Shown: positions 13,301 through 24,210 of the stretch, in pieces
Layout of the letters: every line of letters starts with the position of its first letter
Numbering within the stretch: the first letter of the stretch is position 1
Source of the DNA: Trichopria drosophilae
Lineage: Eukaryota; Arthropoda; Insecta; Hymenoptera; Diapriidae
Length of the DNA: 64,000 bases
Assembly: GCA_030407085.1 (NCBI GenBank)
Contig: CM059587.1
Span: 94,421,001 to 94,485,000 of the forward strand
Reading direction: 5' to 3'
Position numbers and translations under genes: made by a program
The notes under the pieces: model-generated
Database searches by the model: none
Seen by the model: the letters and a program-made list of their open reading frames with translations, nothing else
What the model was told of the DNA's origin: nothing

Positions 13301-14761
13301 TTGAAATATGTTTTCGTATTTATTATAGGGTCTAAAAAAGACAGAAGTAACAAAATACTCAGGAATGAAATACAACAAATCACAATACAATATTGAAAAC
13401 TTGTATTGGGTCAGATAAAGTATATGATCCTCATAATTCGCTTAGTTACCGTACTTGCGAAAAGCGAGAATTAAGGTGTAGCCCTCTACAGGAAAATAGT
13501 ACCTTTTACAAACAAAAAATTGAGTCACATAAATATGACGTTTTCATCACTTGATTCTTCATTTCATATTTTGTATAATTAATGGTTCAGTTAGTATAAA
13601 ACAGTTGGATCAACGATATTTGTCTTGCTGTCATTACAAATTAGTTTGCTCTATTAACAATTTTTTAATTAACAATTAATAACATAGTTAAATCGACCAT
13701 TCATTTTTTTGTGCAATAAAATTTTAATCACACCGAGAAAACGTTCAAACATTTGTGGTAGTTTAAGAACATTTTCCGAATAATTCAATGTAAAGGTAAA
13801 TAAAGATGTTAACTCCACTTTTAACATGTATTCTGTATATTTTTAAACAAACTTTTTGAAAAAGGTTCGCCTGTAAGGTATTAACCAAAATAAGAAATAA
13901 AATTGGAAATACAATTAGGAATAAAATATTTATAATAAAAAAAAAGGATTAAATCGATTTAATCAACATAATGAAGATATAAATGAAATGTACATTAACC
14001 TAATTGAGATAATTGAAAATAATAATGGCAATCAATGAATGAAAGAATTTATATCAAATTTAAAGAAAAAATTAATCGTTGACCACTGATTAAGCGATTT
14101 ATGAATATGAGAAAGTGTTGATAAACGATAAGGTAATAACGGTTTTAAGAAAATGAATGGAGTAATTTATTTTAAACTACTTCAATGACGATTAGTGATA
14201 TTTATAGGCACGTTTGCTTTTTCGTTTAAGCCAGATAACACTCGACTGCTGGTGAAAATACGATTTGAAGATTTATCTGCCTTTCGATTTTTGTGTTATA
14301 ATTTCATCAAGAGATAAGAGCAGCAGTGATAAATCGTAATTTTGTCACGCGATTAATTCAATCGTATTCCATTGCGATCTGAATTTTTTGCTCTTCTACA
14401 TGAGTATTGTACTTGACATTTTTTTTCATTCCGGCTTATATTACATTTCCAAAATTATTATTTTTTATTATTTTTAACCCTCGTTAGCATAATATCCAAT
14501 ATTTTCGTACGAAAGAAGTGGGGCTCCAAATGTATGCGCAAAAAACGGTTTAGTTACTACTCGAGTTAGTGATTGCAACGAATAGTTTATAAAGACTCTT
14601 GAAACATTCTTGATGTCACTCCCGAAGTTTACTTTTTAAGTTTGATCCATTGCAAGCGATTTTTTTAATTTTTTGTAACATTTGTTATAAAGTAGTTTAA
14701 AATTATTGTAATTTTAATTAGAAGAGGTACACATCCTACTGTTTTCAAGGTCACTCTTCAA
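10321..14761. other. AT-rich intronic DNA without recognised genes
   Basis: No coding exon, RNA gene or element end is recognised here apart from the small tandem duplication at 11055-11152. The sequence is AT-rich and open frames are all short. Confidence 0.5.
11055..11152 (+). repeat. Two-copy tandem repeat of 51 bp
   Basis: ACATTATTTAGTACATAGTT starts at 11055 and ACATTATTTAGTGCGTAGTT starts at 11106. Both are followed by GCAACG, then a TTAAACAAATATTTTTCT run. The two copies differ at only a few positions, so the duplication is recent compared with neighbouring repeats. Confidence 0.75.
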
Positions 14762-15808
14762 GATTCCGAGTTCAAAATTGAGTTTTAGCCATCAAGAATT
14801 CCAATATGGAACCAAATTTGAAAAAAATGTCCAAAAAAATTGGGAAATACTTATTCTTACCAATTTTTTTAGAGTTTTTAGAATATTGGGATTCTATTGA
14901 AACTCTGAACAAAGGAGAATGAAATACTACAATTTTAAGAAAACATTTTTATTTTATACCCTACATAATTCTAACGACCTCAAAATGGCTGCAAGAATTA
15001 AAATTTTTTTGAAATTTTCTGGACGCTCTAACTAAAAAATGACGAGCTTTATTAAAAAAATGCTAAGAATAACAAGTTCTTAGAATTTATTTATTTTTTT
15101 TTTTATTTATTTATCGAGAAATATCCTGAAATTTTTTTAATGACATTTCAGGATTTTTTTTCTAATTATTTTCCAAATTGTAATTTATTTACGAAAAATA
15201 ATGACAAAATTTACTGTATTCTTTTGTGAATTCTAAAAATTTGTTGATCTTTACAATTTTTTCCAAATGTTGACAGTTTTCGAGAAACAAAATTCTAAGC
15301 TATAATATTTGAAATTTATTTTCTCAAAAACTATCAACTTTTGGGAGAAAAGAAGAAACTCTTAGAATTCATGAGAGAATATACTAAATTTTTTTTAGAA
15401 TTTTTCGAAAATTACAATTTTACAAAAATTTTGAAAAAAAAATCATAAAAAAATCATAAAAAAAATCTTAAAAAATTCCGAAATATTTCTCGATGAATTC
15501 TGAGAAAAAAAAAGATCGTAGGTGTTGAGTCAGAGCATCTAGAAAATTTCATAGAAATTTTCATTGTAGCGCCCATTTTGAGATCGTTTGAATGATGTAG
15601 GGTATAAAAGTAAATTTTTTTCTAAAAATTGAAGTATTTTATTCACCTTTGTTCAGAGTTTTAATAGAATCCCAATTGTCTAATGACTCGAAAAAAATTT
15701 GTAAGAATAAGTATTTCCCAATTTTTTTGTACAATTTTGACAAATTCGGCGTCTTATTGGAATTCTTAATGGCTGAAACTCATGTTTGTAAATACTCGAT
15801 TGGAATAG
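14762..15808. mobile_element. ~1.05 kb AT-rich fold-back element
   Basis: The two halves are reverse complements around a centre near 15285. Matching pairs include AGCCATCAAGAATTCCAATA at about 14799 against its diverged complement near 15755-15775. TGGGAAATACTTATTCTTAC near 14840 pairs with GTAAGAATAAGTATTTCCCA near 15701. CATTTTGAG-type boxes and the TATACCCTACAT box near 14957 pair with ATGTAGGGTATA near 15595. No transposase frame is present. The structure fits a non-autonomous fold-back or MITE. Terminal bases and target duplication cannot be set with confidence. A lone half-arm of the same family is at 37340-37577. Confidence 0.7.
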
Positions 15809-17276
15809 AAGCAAGAAAAAGTGTTCTTTGGGCCTTAATGGATTAAAATATTCTTTTGTAATGAAAATTTATTTTGAAAAAATTCGAATTAATGAATTAA
15901 AAGTAAATAAACTATCATTAAAGTATTCATCGGTGTTTAATAAATAACGATTTCATTCACCGATTACATTTTCATTTTAGAAATTAATAAAAAAATTTAT
16001 TTTTATTTTATTTATGCTGTAAATAATGAATAGCAGGCACTTTTTAAAATGGGTTTTGGTAGATAAATAATCATCAAAATAAATATGTAATTGGAAAAAA
16101 GAAGATTCTTACGGAAAAACACAGACTTGTTCACATGTTTTTTCACAATTGAAGCATGAATGTTTAAGAAAAGTAATTTTAATTAATTTTTAAATATGTT
16201 ATAAATTCATGAATAAGTATAAATTATTAGTTAGTAATGCAAACTAGTTTCTATTGTCTTAACTAGTTTGATCACCAAGTTTATATAGATAAAAAAGAAA
16301 GAAACCTTTTTTTAAATATTTTTTGTTAAATTATAGAAAGTAATTTGCAATGTGCTTTTAATCATTTTCAATAAAAAATTGCATTGGAAACAATTCTATA
16401 CAAAATACATAATACACATATTTCAATTTTAATGATAAAATGGAATTAATAGACTATTAGTAAGATTATTATTATTAATCGATAGTATTTATACATTCAT
16501 TCACAATAATGAATCGTGTATTGCAAGAGATTAAAATTGAAACCTTATTATAATGTCTTTTGAATTTCTCTTTCTCGTTGTAATAGTTAAAATAAAAAAT
16601 AAAAAAAGTTCCTAGGGAGACTCGAGAATCGAACCTAGAATTCCAAGTCGAGTACATAGACCACTGTATTCATGTTACTTTCACTTTCGGGATGCCAGAA
16701 TGGTACTATTTTAGTTAGTTAGTTTAGTTTATTAATAGGCACGGGATAGAATCTCCTTTAGCCAGCCATACAATATTGACAAGTATAATTTGGTACAGTA
16801 TTTAATATCAATACATGACTAACAATATCGGTTAAACATTAAATGAGAGTAGACATCATAAAACACGTGAAAAATTCAAATTTTCCCATAAATAATTTGT
16901 AAATTCATTTCTTTAAATAAATAGATATAAACAAATTTATAAGGTAAAACATTTTATGAGGACTATTGAACTACTCGATTCGAAGTTTCCGATGCCAAAT
17001 TTAAGTCGTAATGATCCATAAATTATTGAAAGTAAAACACCAAAAATGTCGTCTTCCACTTAATCAAGAAATTTACTAGTAATCTACAAATCGAATAGCA
17101 CATACGTCAATTTTTTAAGGACTCTGAACCAATATTGTAACTTTACTGTAATGCATAATTTAGTAAATAACCAATGATAGCAGATATAAATAATAAAACA
17201 GAAATATTTATAATTAAACAATTAATTTTTTTATCTGTGACAACAATAACTTTATGTGTGATTTTAATTGTTTCAG
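15809..17276. other. AT-rich intronic DNA up to the msh splice acceptor
   Basis: No coding content is seen. It contains a tRNA-like segment (16611-16675) and a short TTAG-rich run near 16710-16733. The last bases (TTTTAATTGTTTCAG, ending at 17276) form a plausible pyrimidine-rich 3' splice site. Confidence 0.55.
16611..16675 (-). repeat. tRNA-like segment, possible SINE head
   Basis: On the minus strand the sequence has a B-box match GGTTCGATTC (complement of 16625-16634). It is preceded by a loosely A-box-like ACAGTGGTCTATGTACTCGA segment. The ends do not pair as a tRNA acceptor stem. This suggests a decayed tRNA-derived SINE or tRNA pseudogene rather than a working tRNA. Confidence 0.3.
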
Positions 17277-17473
17277 GAGATTTGAGACTACCAGGTCCTG
17301 GTGCTGGTCCAGTTCGATGTACATTAAGGAAACACAAACCCAATCGAAAACCTAGAACACCTTTTACTACGCAGCAGCTTCTCTCTTTAGAAAAGAAATT
17401 TCGAGAGAAACAATACCTGACGATAGCTGAACGTGCCGAATTTTCGTCATCCCTTCACCTCACGGAAACTCAG
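17277..17473 (+). CDS. msh: Msx/msh-family homeobox protein, internal exon (homeodomain residues 1-44)
   Basis: This exon encodes 65 full codons after a split codon (the last two bases of a codon come first, a phase-1 acceptor). The first 21 residues are a Gly/Pro-rich lead-in ending in the Msx-typical CTLRKHKP, followed by homeodomain residues 1-44. Diagnostic Msx residues are [10 protein letters not shown] at the N-terminal arm, the LEKKF helix-1 core, and [17 protein letters not shown] through helix 2 and the turn. The acceptor is TTTCAG before 17277 and the donor CAG|GTGCAT falls after 17473. Msx/msh proteins are nuclear transcriptional repressors that pattern dorsal neuroectoderm and muscle progenitors in insects. 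The frame stays open a little past both splice sites by chance. The upstream coding exon with the start codon and any repression motif is outside the window. Family assignment is very secure; the ortholog name is inferred. Confidence 0.95.
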
Positions 17474-20400
17474 GTGCATATAATTACATTTTTACTTATT
17501 TATTTATTATATAATAACAAATATCAATGGAGTTTTAAATTTGTTCAGCGCAAATGATCGAAACACTTTTTCAAAAATTATGTGCAATGACGTAAATTCA
17601 TTCATGAAAATCACTGAACATGTTTTTAAACTTTTGAGAAATATCAAACAAAACAATTTATTTCATATTTATTAAACTATATATCGTTTACATGATCATA
17701 AAAATAGATATTATGGAGCCCGATTTTCAGAAAATGTACTCTGGGGTTCTGCGTTCAACTCTCCGCCGGAACACCAATTTTTTAAACAAATGATATATAT
17801 ATAATGAAAAAATATGTGCATAAATATCCCACGCCAACTATGAATTTCATAAATTTACGTATATAAAATGTACGTATCCCCTGAATAAATTATACAACTC
17901 GACAAAAATAAAATTGTTATATTTCCAATAAATAATTGATGAAGTTGATCACTTTTTAATAACGACTGTTATTTACCGTTAACCAGAAATTAAACGGTTA
18001 TACGATTACGTGTCTACTGAAACATTCGTTTAAAATGCGTGTAAAAAACGTTTTTTAGGTGGAGATCCATAACTCTTACCACAGGTACTTTAAAAGTTAA
18101 ATACATCAAGATTTATCTCGCAAAATTGACCCAAATTTAAACGTTTAATAAAAAACGATTGTGAAATAAGACTACGAAAAGAAAACAATTATTTAAAATT
18201 CATGTCTTCTTTTGTCTATAATATCAGATCAAATATTAAATTGTTACTGATTTTTCTATAAATAATGATAATCATCTTCAGAATAGTATAGTAAAATCAT
18301 GAATTACGATTAATAAGCAACGACCATTTGCAAGTTGCAGTGACATTTTTAATAGAATTTAAAGTACGTTGTTAAATTAAAACTGAAAATGGTAGACAAA
18401 GTAAATGTGTCCATTTTTGAAAAAATAAGAAATTATTGATAAATGCAAACATATAAGTGCTAGATATTTTGAATGTTGGAAAATTATCTCGGCTAAATAC
18501 TATGAAAGTGCCCTTACTTTCATTATAGGTCTCGATCATTGGAATATGAAATAAATGTCAGCCATCTAATGCATCTATAAGGAACTTTGTTTAACAAAAA
18601 AAACAGTCGGAAATGAGATAAATTTAAGATCGGAAGCATGAAACCTCTCCAAGACAGCAGGAAGAAAATATTTTTTTTTTGAAAATTTTACTATCCTAGA
18701 TGGTAATTTTAGGGTAGGATTACAAAATGCTAATTTTTACTATTCACACAGTAAACATGACCAAAAATCTAGTAATTCATCCAGAAATAATGATTCAAAT
18801 TTTGTCCTTTCATCAAGTCCATATCAAAATTGTCATCTGAATTGGTCAAGTTAAAAAAAAAAACGTTTCTTCATGTTCTTTTTTAGTAAGGCATGAGCTA
18901 AAACTTCAAGTGGTCTTAGTGGTTTAGAAATATTTTTTGAAAGAGTTCTGGAAGAGCACTTTGAGAGGTATCTGCAAGTTGGGTATTAGAGGAAAAAGTA
19001 ACAACCCTACATTCTGACTTGAACGAAACGATGGGTCTAACAATTGAAATTTTTAATAAAGAACAAAAATGTTTTAATTTATTGAAGGTGTACATTTCGT
19101 AAAACTACCCAGACAACACGAAACTATTAAACAGGACTTCCAGAGCTCTTGCTCTGGATCTCTTTCAAAAAGAAGTCTTGAAGAGGTCTTGGTTAAGACG
19201 ATCTGTATAAAGAGCTCTTAAATAGGTCTTGCTTATAATCTTCAGAAAAAAGACCACTTAAAGTGGTCATATTTTGGAGGTCTTAAAATGATCTTATTTC
19301 AGATCTCTTAAATAGGTCTTGTTTATGATCTTCAGAAAAAAGACCGTTCAAAGAGGTCATATTTTGGAAATCTTAAAATTATCTAATTTCATATCACTTA
19401 AGAATAAGATATAGCTAACAAATATCAGCGTTAACTGTCGGACAAATCTGAACAAAAACCATAATTACCGCGCATCATTTGAATTGTAAATTTGTTAGAG
19501 CCAAAAAGACCTCTTAAAGAGCTCTTCAGGTGGTCTTAAAAATTTTAAGACCTCTTAAATACTCTTCAGAAAGAGCTCTTTAAGAGGTCTTCTTGGTGTT
19601 CTTATAATAGTTCTTGAAATGCTACATTTGAGAAGTCTTGTAGACCAACGCATAAGTCTTCTTAAAGACCACATTAAGAGCTCTTTCTGAAGAGTATTTA
19701 AGAAGCCTTAAAATTTTTAAGATCACCTGAAGAGCTCTTTAAGAGGTCTTTTTTGCTGTTTGGGTATGAACGACTTCATATTATTCATTATAGAAAAATT
19801 ATTTTCAACTTAACATTGGACATTTAAAAATTGTTAGTTTCGTACTCGAATACGTAAAGTTCGGTTTTACACATTGTTTTCGATGAGTAAAGTGATGCAT
19901 TTATACACAGTGCAAAAACAGTGCTTAAAAGTACAAACTTTACACATCCGAGTACAAAAAAATACGATATGTTATTTTAAAAATTTTGATATGTTAAAAA
20001 ATGTAATTTCTTGAAAAAGTTAAGATTAATCTGCGTAATCGTAAAAATATGAAAATTGACCAAATTTAAACCATAGAAATTTATAATGACCGTGATTTTG
20101 GGCTCATACGGAAAAGTACCTCTTCTCCCCCGGATAGCATAGGACTATCTGGACGAGAGGAAAAATGTTATTCTTTGATAAATGAACCGTCGCAAAAATA
20201 TAAAAATTGATCAAACTCGAAATAACCACAAGCAAAAACAGTGGAAGTAAATAAAAAAAAGTTAAATATCATTGGGAACATTCAGTGATCGTGAGTTTTG
20301 CAATTTGAAATCGAGCGAGTACTTCTGACATCCATGTTCCGGAGTTGGCGTGCCGCAATATACTTTTCGAATTCATTACAATGCATATCAGACAAAAGGA

Positions 20401-21045
20401 AGCTCCAGCGCATTCATTTGCTTAGATAAGCTGTCATCAGTCTACCCGCCTCCTTTACAGACTAAGTCAATATTATTCAGTCCTAAATCAACGTTAATTA
20501 ATGTTCCTTTTGATTTTCCTAGTATGATACATATTATTTTTAATCACTGCCATTGTATTCGAGTGCAATAAACACATCAGATATCTATAATGAAAAATGT
20601 GTTTCCGCAATTTCATTTTTTTAATTTCATTGTATAATTGAAACGATTTTTATTCCGCACGATAATTCGCAGAGGCAAGCAAATTTTTTAATAAAGCAGA
20701 AATGAAAACGTTGCCAGCGAACTAACCCGAGAGTAAGAGACCAGAAAATCAATACACCTGGCTTCGTTGGTCGGGCCGGGGAGAAGTGCACTATATGACA
20801 AATGCCACGCGCCGTTTCAGACAAAATTCATATTTCCATTAGTCTTTCATTTAGTTTACGTAATAAATCATTATTTTAATGGCCTTGTAAAATAATCAAT
20901 CATAATTCTTTACAAAATTTAAAAACTATTACTTGCTTATTGTAAATAGTTTTAATAATTAAATTCAGATGGCGTTAGTTCGCTATCTAATATAAACGAA
21001 AAATAGAAAACATTTAATTCAAGGTTATTTTTATTTTGATTCCAG
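17474..21045 (+). other. msh intron splitting the homeodomain at residues 44/45
   Basis: The intron runs from GTGCAT at 17474 to TTTTGATTCCAG ending at 21045 (3572 bp, phase 0). Position 44/45 of the homeodomain is a known recurrent intron site in ANTP-class homeobox genes. The intron holds a 659-bp TIR element (19107-19765) and weakly repeated stretches at 20030-20310. Open frames inside (for example 20350-20571 and 20627-20824) have no recognisable domains. A weak CAGATGGCGTTAG motif lies near 20966. Confidence 0.9.
19107..19765. mobile_element. 659-bp MITE-like element with ACCCAGACA termini
   Basis: The left end ACCCAGACAACA (19107-19118) pairs with the right end TGCTGTTTGGGT (19754-19765). 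If the element proper starts at CCC, both ends are flanked by TA, fitting a TA target duplication. The interior is packed with AAGAGGTCTT/AAGAGCTCTT words. It contains a long near-perfect inverted repeat, about 19503-19590 against 19665-19753, able to form a ~85-bp stem. There is no transposase frame. The element sits within the intron that interrupts the homeodomain. Part of the sequence before it (about 18890-19000) shares similar AAGTGGTCTT words and may be a remnant of a relative. Confidence 0.7.
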
Positions 21046-21300
21046 GTCAAAATATGGTTCCAAAACCGACGCGCGAAAGCCAAACGACTTCAAGAGGCTG
21101 AAATTGAAAAATTAAGGCTATCGGCGAGACCTTTGCTACATCCGAGCTTCAGTGCGGGTCTAATGTTTTCGGGTGTAGGGCCCCCTGGTACCCCAGGGGT
21201 ACCACCTTTTTCTATTGCAGCAGCCATGGCAGCGAGGCACACCCACGCGGCTGCAGCGGCCGCCATGTTCACCATGGGGCCCCCTGGTCATAGACCTTAA
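21046..21300 (+). CDS. msh: Msx/msh-family homeobox protein, last exon (homeodomain residues 45-60 and C-terminus)
   Basis: The exon opens in phase 0 after TTCCAG and encodes 84 residues plus TAA (21298-21300). It begins [19 protein letters not shown], homeodomain recognition helix 3. Gln50 and Asn51 are present, as expected for an Antp-type TAATTA-binding protein, and the [13 protein letters not shown] extension is an Msx hallmark. The tail contains a [10 protein letters not shown] segment, a Gly/Pro stretch ([12 protein letters not shown]), an Ala-rich stretch with His ([17 protein letters not shown]) and ends MGPPGHRP. It joins in frame to exon 17277-17473. Local G+C is much higher than in the surrounding intron, as expected for coding sequence. 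The first bases of the next stretch look like AT-rich 3' UTR. No frameshift or truncation is seen. Confidence 0.95.
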   Translation, partial: VKIWFQNRRAKAKRLQEAEIEKLRLSARPLLHPSFSAGLMFSGVGPPGTPGVPPFSIAAAMAARHTHAAAAAAMFTMGPPGHRP

Positions 21301-22670
21301 AACAATTGCCAGAAGGGTATCTTTCCCTATTCGAATTGTGATATTTCGAGCGTATTCCGACATTAATTGCATCCGGGGACGGTTCCCGTCTACGGGAGAA
21401 TACGTACAAAAAAAACTGGAAATATTAATTTTTTCATTCATCATTTAAAACGATTTTTAAAATTTATTTCCGCGACGAAATACTTATTTTGGGGAAAATA
21501 ATTACAAACTCGGAATCCTTTATTTAGACATGAAAGAAAATCCATTTCAAAATTTCTAATAAGGCCCGAAAATTATTTTTGGTAAATACGTTTTTCATCG
21601 AGGTCATTAAATCGAGGCAAGACAATATGTACAAAAACGTGGGAGTATTAAGTCATCTGACAACCAAAATCATCTGCACCTTAGTAATTCATCATTCATT
21701 CGGAAATTGCATCAATTTGACAGAAATATATGAAACGATAATGCCACAAAATGAAAATTGGAAACGTTTTTTAAAATTCATTTCCATTAATGACGAAATA
21801 TTTATTTGACGAAAATTATACCGATACCATCGTTTAGTCAGAAATTAAATGCATTACAATAATTTGTATTGTAGGTACGAAAATTGTTTACGTTAAATAT
21901 GCATTTCGTCAGGGTCGCTAAATCGAGGTAATCATTATTCGCGCGGAAAAGTTCGATATTTCGCGTCAAAGCATTTAAACGGCATTTGTGCTTGATCTCA
22001 CGATATTTCCGCTTGTAAATAAATCTTCACCATCGATCCCCGTTACCTTTTTCAAATCGACGTTAAAATAACATTTTCAGTGAGGTGTACGCAATAAGAA
22101 TGTTTATAACAATGGATACAAAAATTACAAAAATAACATCTGAAAAATTTTCGGTAAAAATTATAAAATGTTTTGTAATATTAATTTACGATCGTTTTGA
22201 TTAATTTAAATTTTAATCACAACCAATAAATCATCTAATTATTTGTTGAGAATTATATATAGAGTTCATTGTGCCGTTTGATGTATATAGCGATAAACTT
22301 TTGAGTTTACGATTTCAACTTTTTGCACATTCATTTGCATAATTTTTACCGAAGAAGAATCGTGAAAACGAGTTTGCAAATAGTTATTTTAAAATAGCGT
22401 TTGGGAACAAATACGAAAGATGTGGTTGGGGTGGGCCTGTACATAATAAATGAACAAGCGACTATGTAGCTAGTTAGGTGCGGAAATGTGTAAATTATGT
22501 ACCTACGCGTATGATAATTTAAAAGGAGCAAAGAGAGGCCATGTGTAGATATGCCGAAGTTAATCGTCGTGACGATTCCGACTGTATCTATGCAATCTGT
22601 ATAAATGTAATATTATAATTTATCCATAAACATACACTAGAGCGAAATAAAAATCATTTCAATATTTACA
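21301..22670 (+). other. Probable 3' UTR of the msh gene
   Basis: The stretch after the stop codon has no transposon ends and contains three AATAAA signals (22018, 22225 and 22646). A Pumilio-type TGTAAATA motif lies at 22014-22021. The 22646 signal is followed by a GT/T-rich tract (ACGTTTTGTCTTATTTTACT near 22671), the typical downstream element. The extent is inferred from these signals; transcript data would be needed to fix it. Confidence 0.45.
22646..22651 (+). terminator. Candidate polyadenylation signal AATAAA for msh
   Basis: AATAAA followed about 20-30 bp later by a T/GT-rich tract is the usual arrangement for cleavage and polyadenylation. Alternative signals at 22018 and 22225 would give shorter UTRs. 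Confidence 0.45.
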
Positions 22671-23759
22671 TACGTTTTGTCTTATTTTACTTTATCTTCT
22701 TTCCAAGTTCCTTTATTGTACTTTTAATCGACTTAAAAAAAGTGGAGTTTCTATATTTGACTTCTTGTATATTTTTGTTGTTTAATGAGATACTTTAGTC
22801 TCTAACGTCGACAACTTACTACATTTGCAGAACATTTGTTCAAATACACAGTTAAATTCATATGGTATTTATGACCAGGATATTGCAAAAATTGAAGGTA
22901 ACCTGTATGTGACATCTATTTTATTCAAAATTCAGGATTAAACTCGGACGTATGAAAAAGTATTTTGTCATAAAAATGATCAAAATTTGCTTTCCGAGTC
23001 ATATTTTGAAAAAAGAAAGCGTTACAAAAAGAGACAGTTCGACCACCCGACAGTTTTCAATTGATAGAGCTACTGTGTGAATTGATAGAAGTGTGACTGG
23101 AGCGCTGTCATCATGTTGACGATTTACTCATAGATTCCATCTACTCTTTTCATTTTATTCGACTGTTCGTTTCTTTGACCAAATAGGAAATTCAACCGCA
23201 TGTTTATCCCCTAACTAGTGACATTTTCCCTTTCCTTTCTTTCCCGACTATTGTATGTGTTTGTTCTTTCGCCATATTGCGACCTCAGCGCCGTGAATCC
23301 AAAAATATGTGCAATAGTGGGGATGTACTTATCTGTCTTCCTATAATCACTAGTAGTATAATAACTATTTATATTTTACGCTAACTGTATTGTGATACAA
23401 ATCTAAACAATGTTTTTTATATCACCATTTGACACATTTTAAATAGAAAAATAATGTTTGTACCGCTGACGTAGAATTTACACAAGAAATCACTATTCCA
23501 GGTGCAAAATTTCAGTTTAGACCCTTGATGCAAGCAAGACCTGTATTTATTTTCTGAATGCTGCATGCAAAGCATCATTTTATTCAACAAATTCAGCGGA
23601 CTAATTTGAATTACTACAGAACACTATCTTACCACTTTTCATCGTTTCCAATTTGTGTAATATATTTAATTAGAGAAAAGAAAGCATTCCCTAAACTTAA
23701 CTACAGAAATCTTGTAAATTTCGAAAACATTGCAATCGAGTTGATCGCTAGTGAAAATG
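22671..23759. other. Intergenic DNA without recognised genes
   Basis: Mixed-composition sequence just downstream of the msh 3' end. An open frame at 23558-23776 gives no recognisable domain. No element termini are seen. Confidence 0.5.
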
Positions 23760-24210
23760 CGCTCGCGCCTCGGTAGCCGTATAATTAAAAATATGTTAAT
23801 TCGAGGCAGGCGCGCGCTAATTGGTTTTTGACTAAGTTTTTAATTAAGTCTTAAGGCCGATGGCGGTGCGCTGATTTATCGAACAAAGGCTCTCTCTTTC
23901 TCCGGGATGCCTCCCCCTCGCGTGAAAGCGGCGCCGCTAATTATAAAATATCCGCATACACGATGGAGGCGCGCCAGCGCGTGTGCGAGAGAGGGTTGGA
24001 GGGTTCCTATATTTTAACTCGTTCAGGTTATCGGACCCAGATGGGTCCGAATTGTGCCGTTAGTATCAAAGGCCCCGAACCGTCCTAAAGCGACATCGGA
24101 CCCACCCGGGATCGACGACGAATTCGCCAAAATTCACCGCCTCATCCTCCACCTGGTTCCTCGCGCACCTTTTTCGCCGGTAATTAAGAAAACAAATGGT
24201 ATCTTCGTAT
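23760..24210. promoter_or_regulatory. GC-rich island 3' of msh, candidate regulatory element
   Basis: This block is rich in CGCGC, GGCGC and CCG words (for example CGATGGAGGCGCGCCAGCGC near 23960). It also has AATTA/TTAATTAAG motifs near 23840 and a short perfect hairpin CGGACCCAGATGGGTCCG near 24032-24049. An open frame starting at 24054 crosses it but gives no known domain. Composition and location fit a conserved regulatory block or an unrecognised promoter/CpG-rich segment. Confidence 0.35.

Noticed and set aside
1..17276. First msh exon inside the window
   Set aside because: No frame upstream of 17277 shows an Msx N-terminal repression motif, and none pairs convincingly with a phase-1 donor.
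17143..17343. Minus-strand open frame over the msh exon
   Set aside because: Shadow of the real exon on the plus strand.
21160..21444. Open frames on both strands over the last msh exon
   Set aside because: Shadows of the GC-rich C-terminal coding region in other frames.
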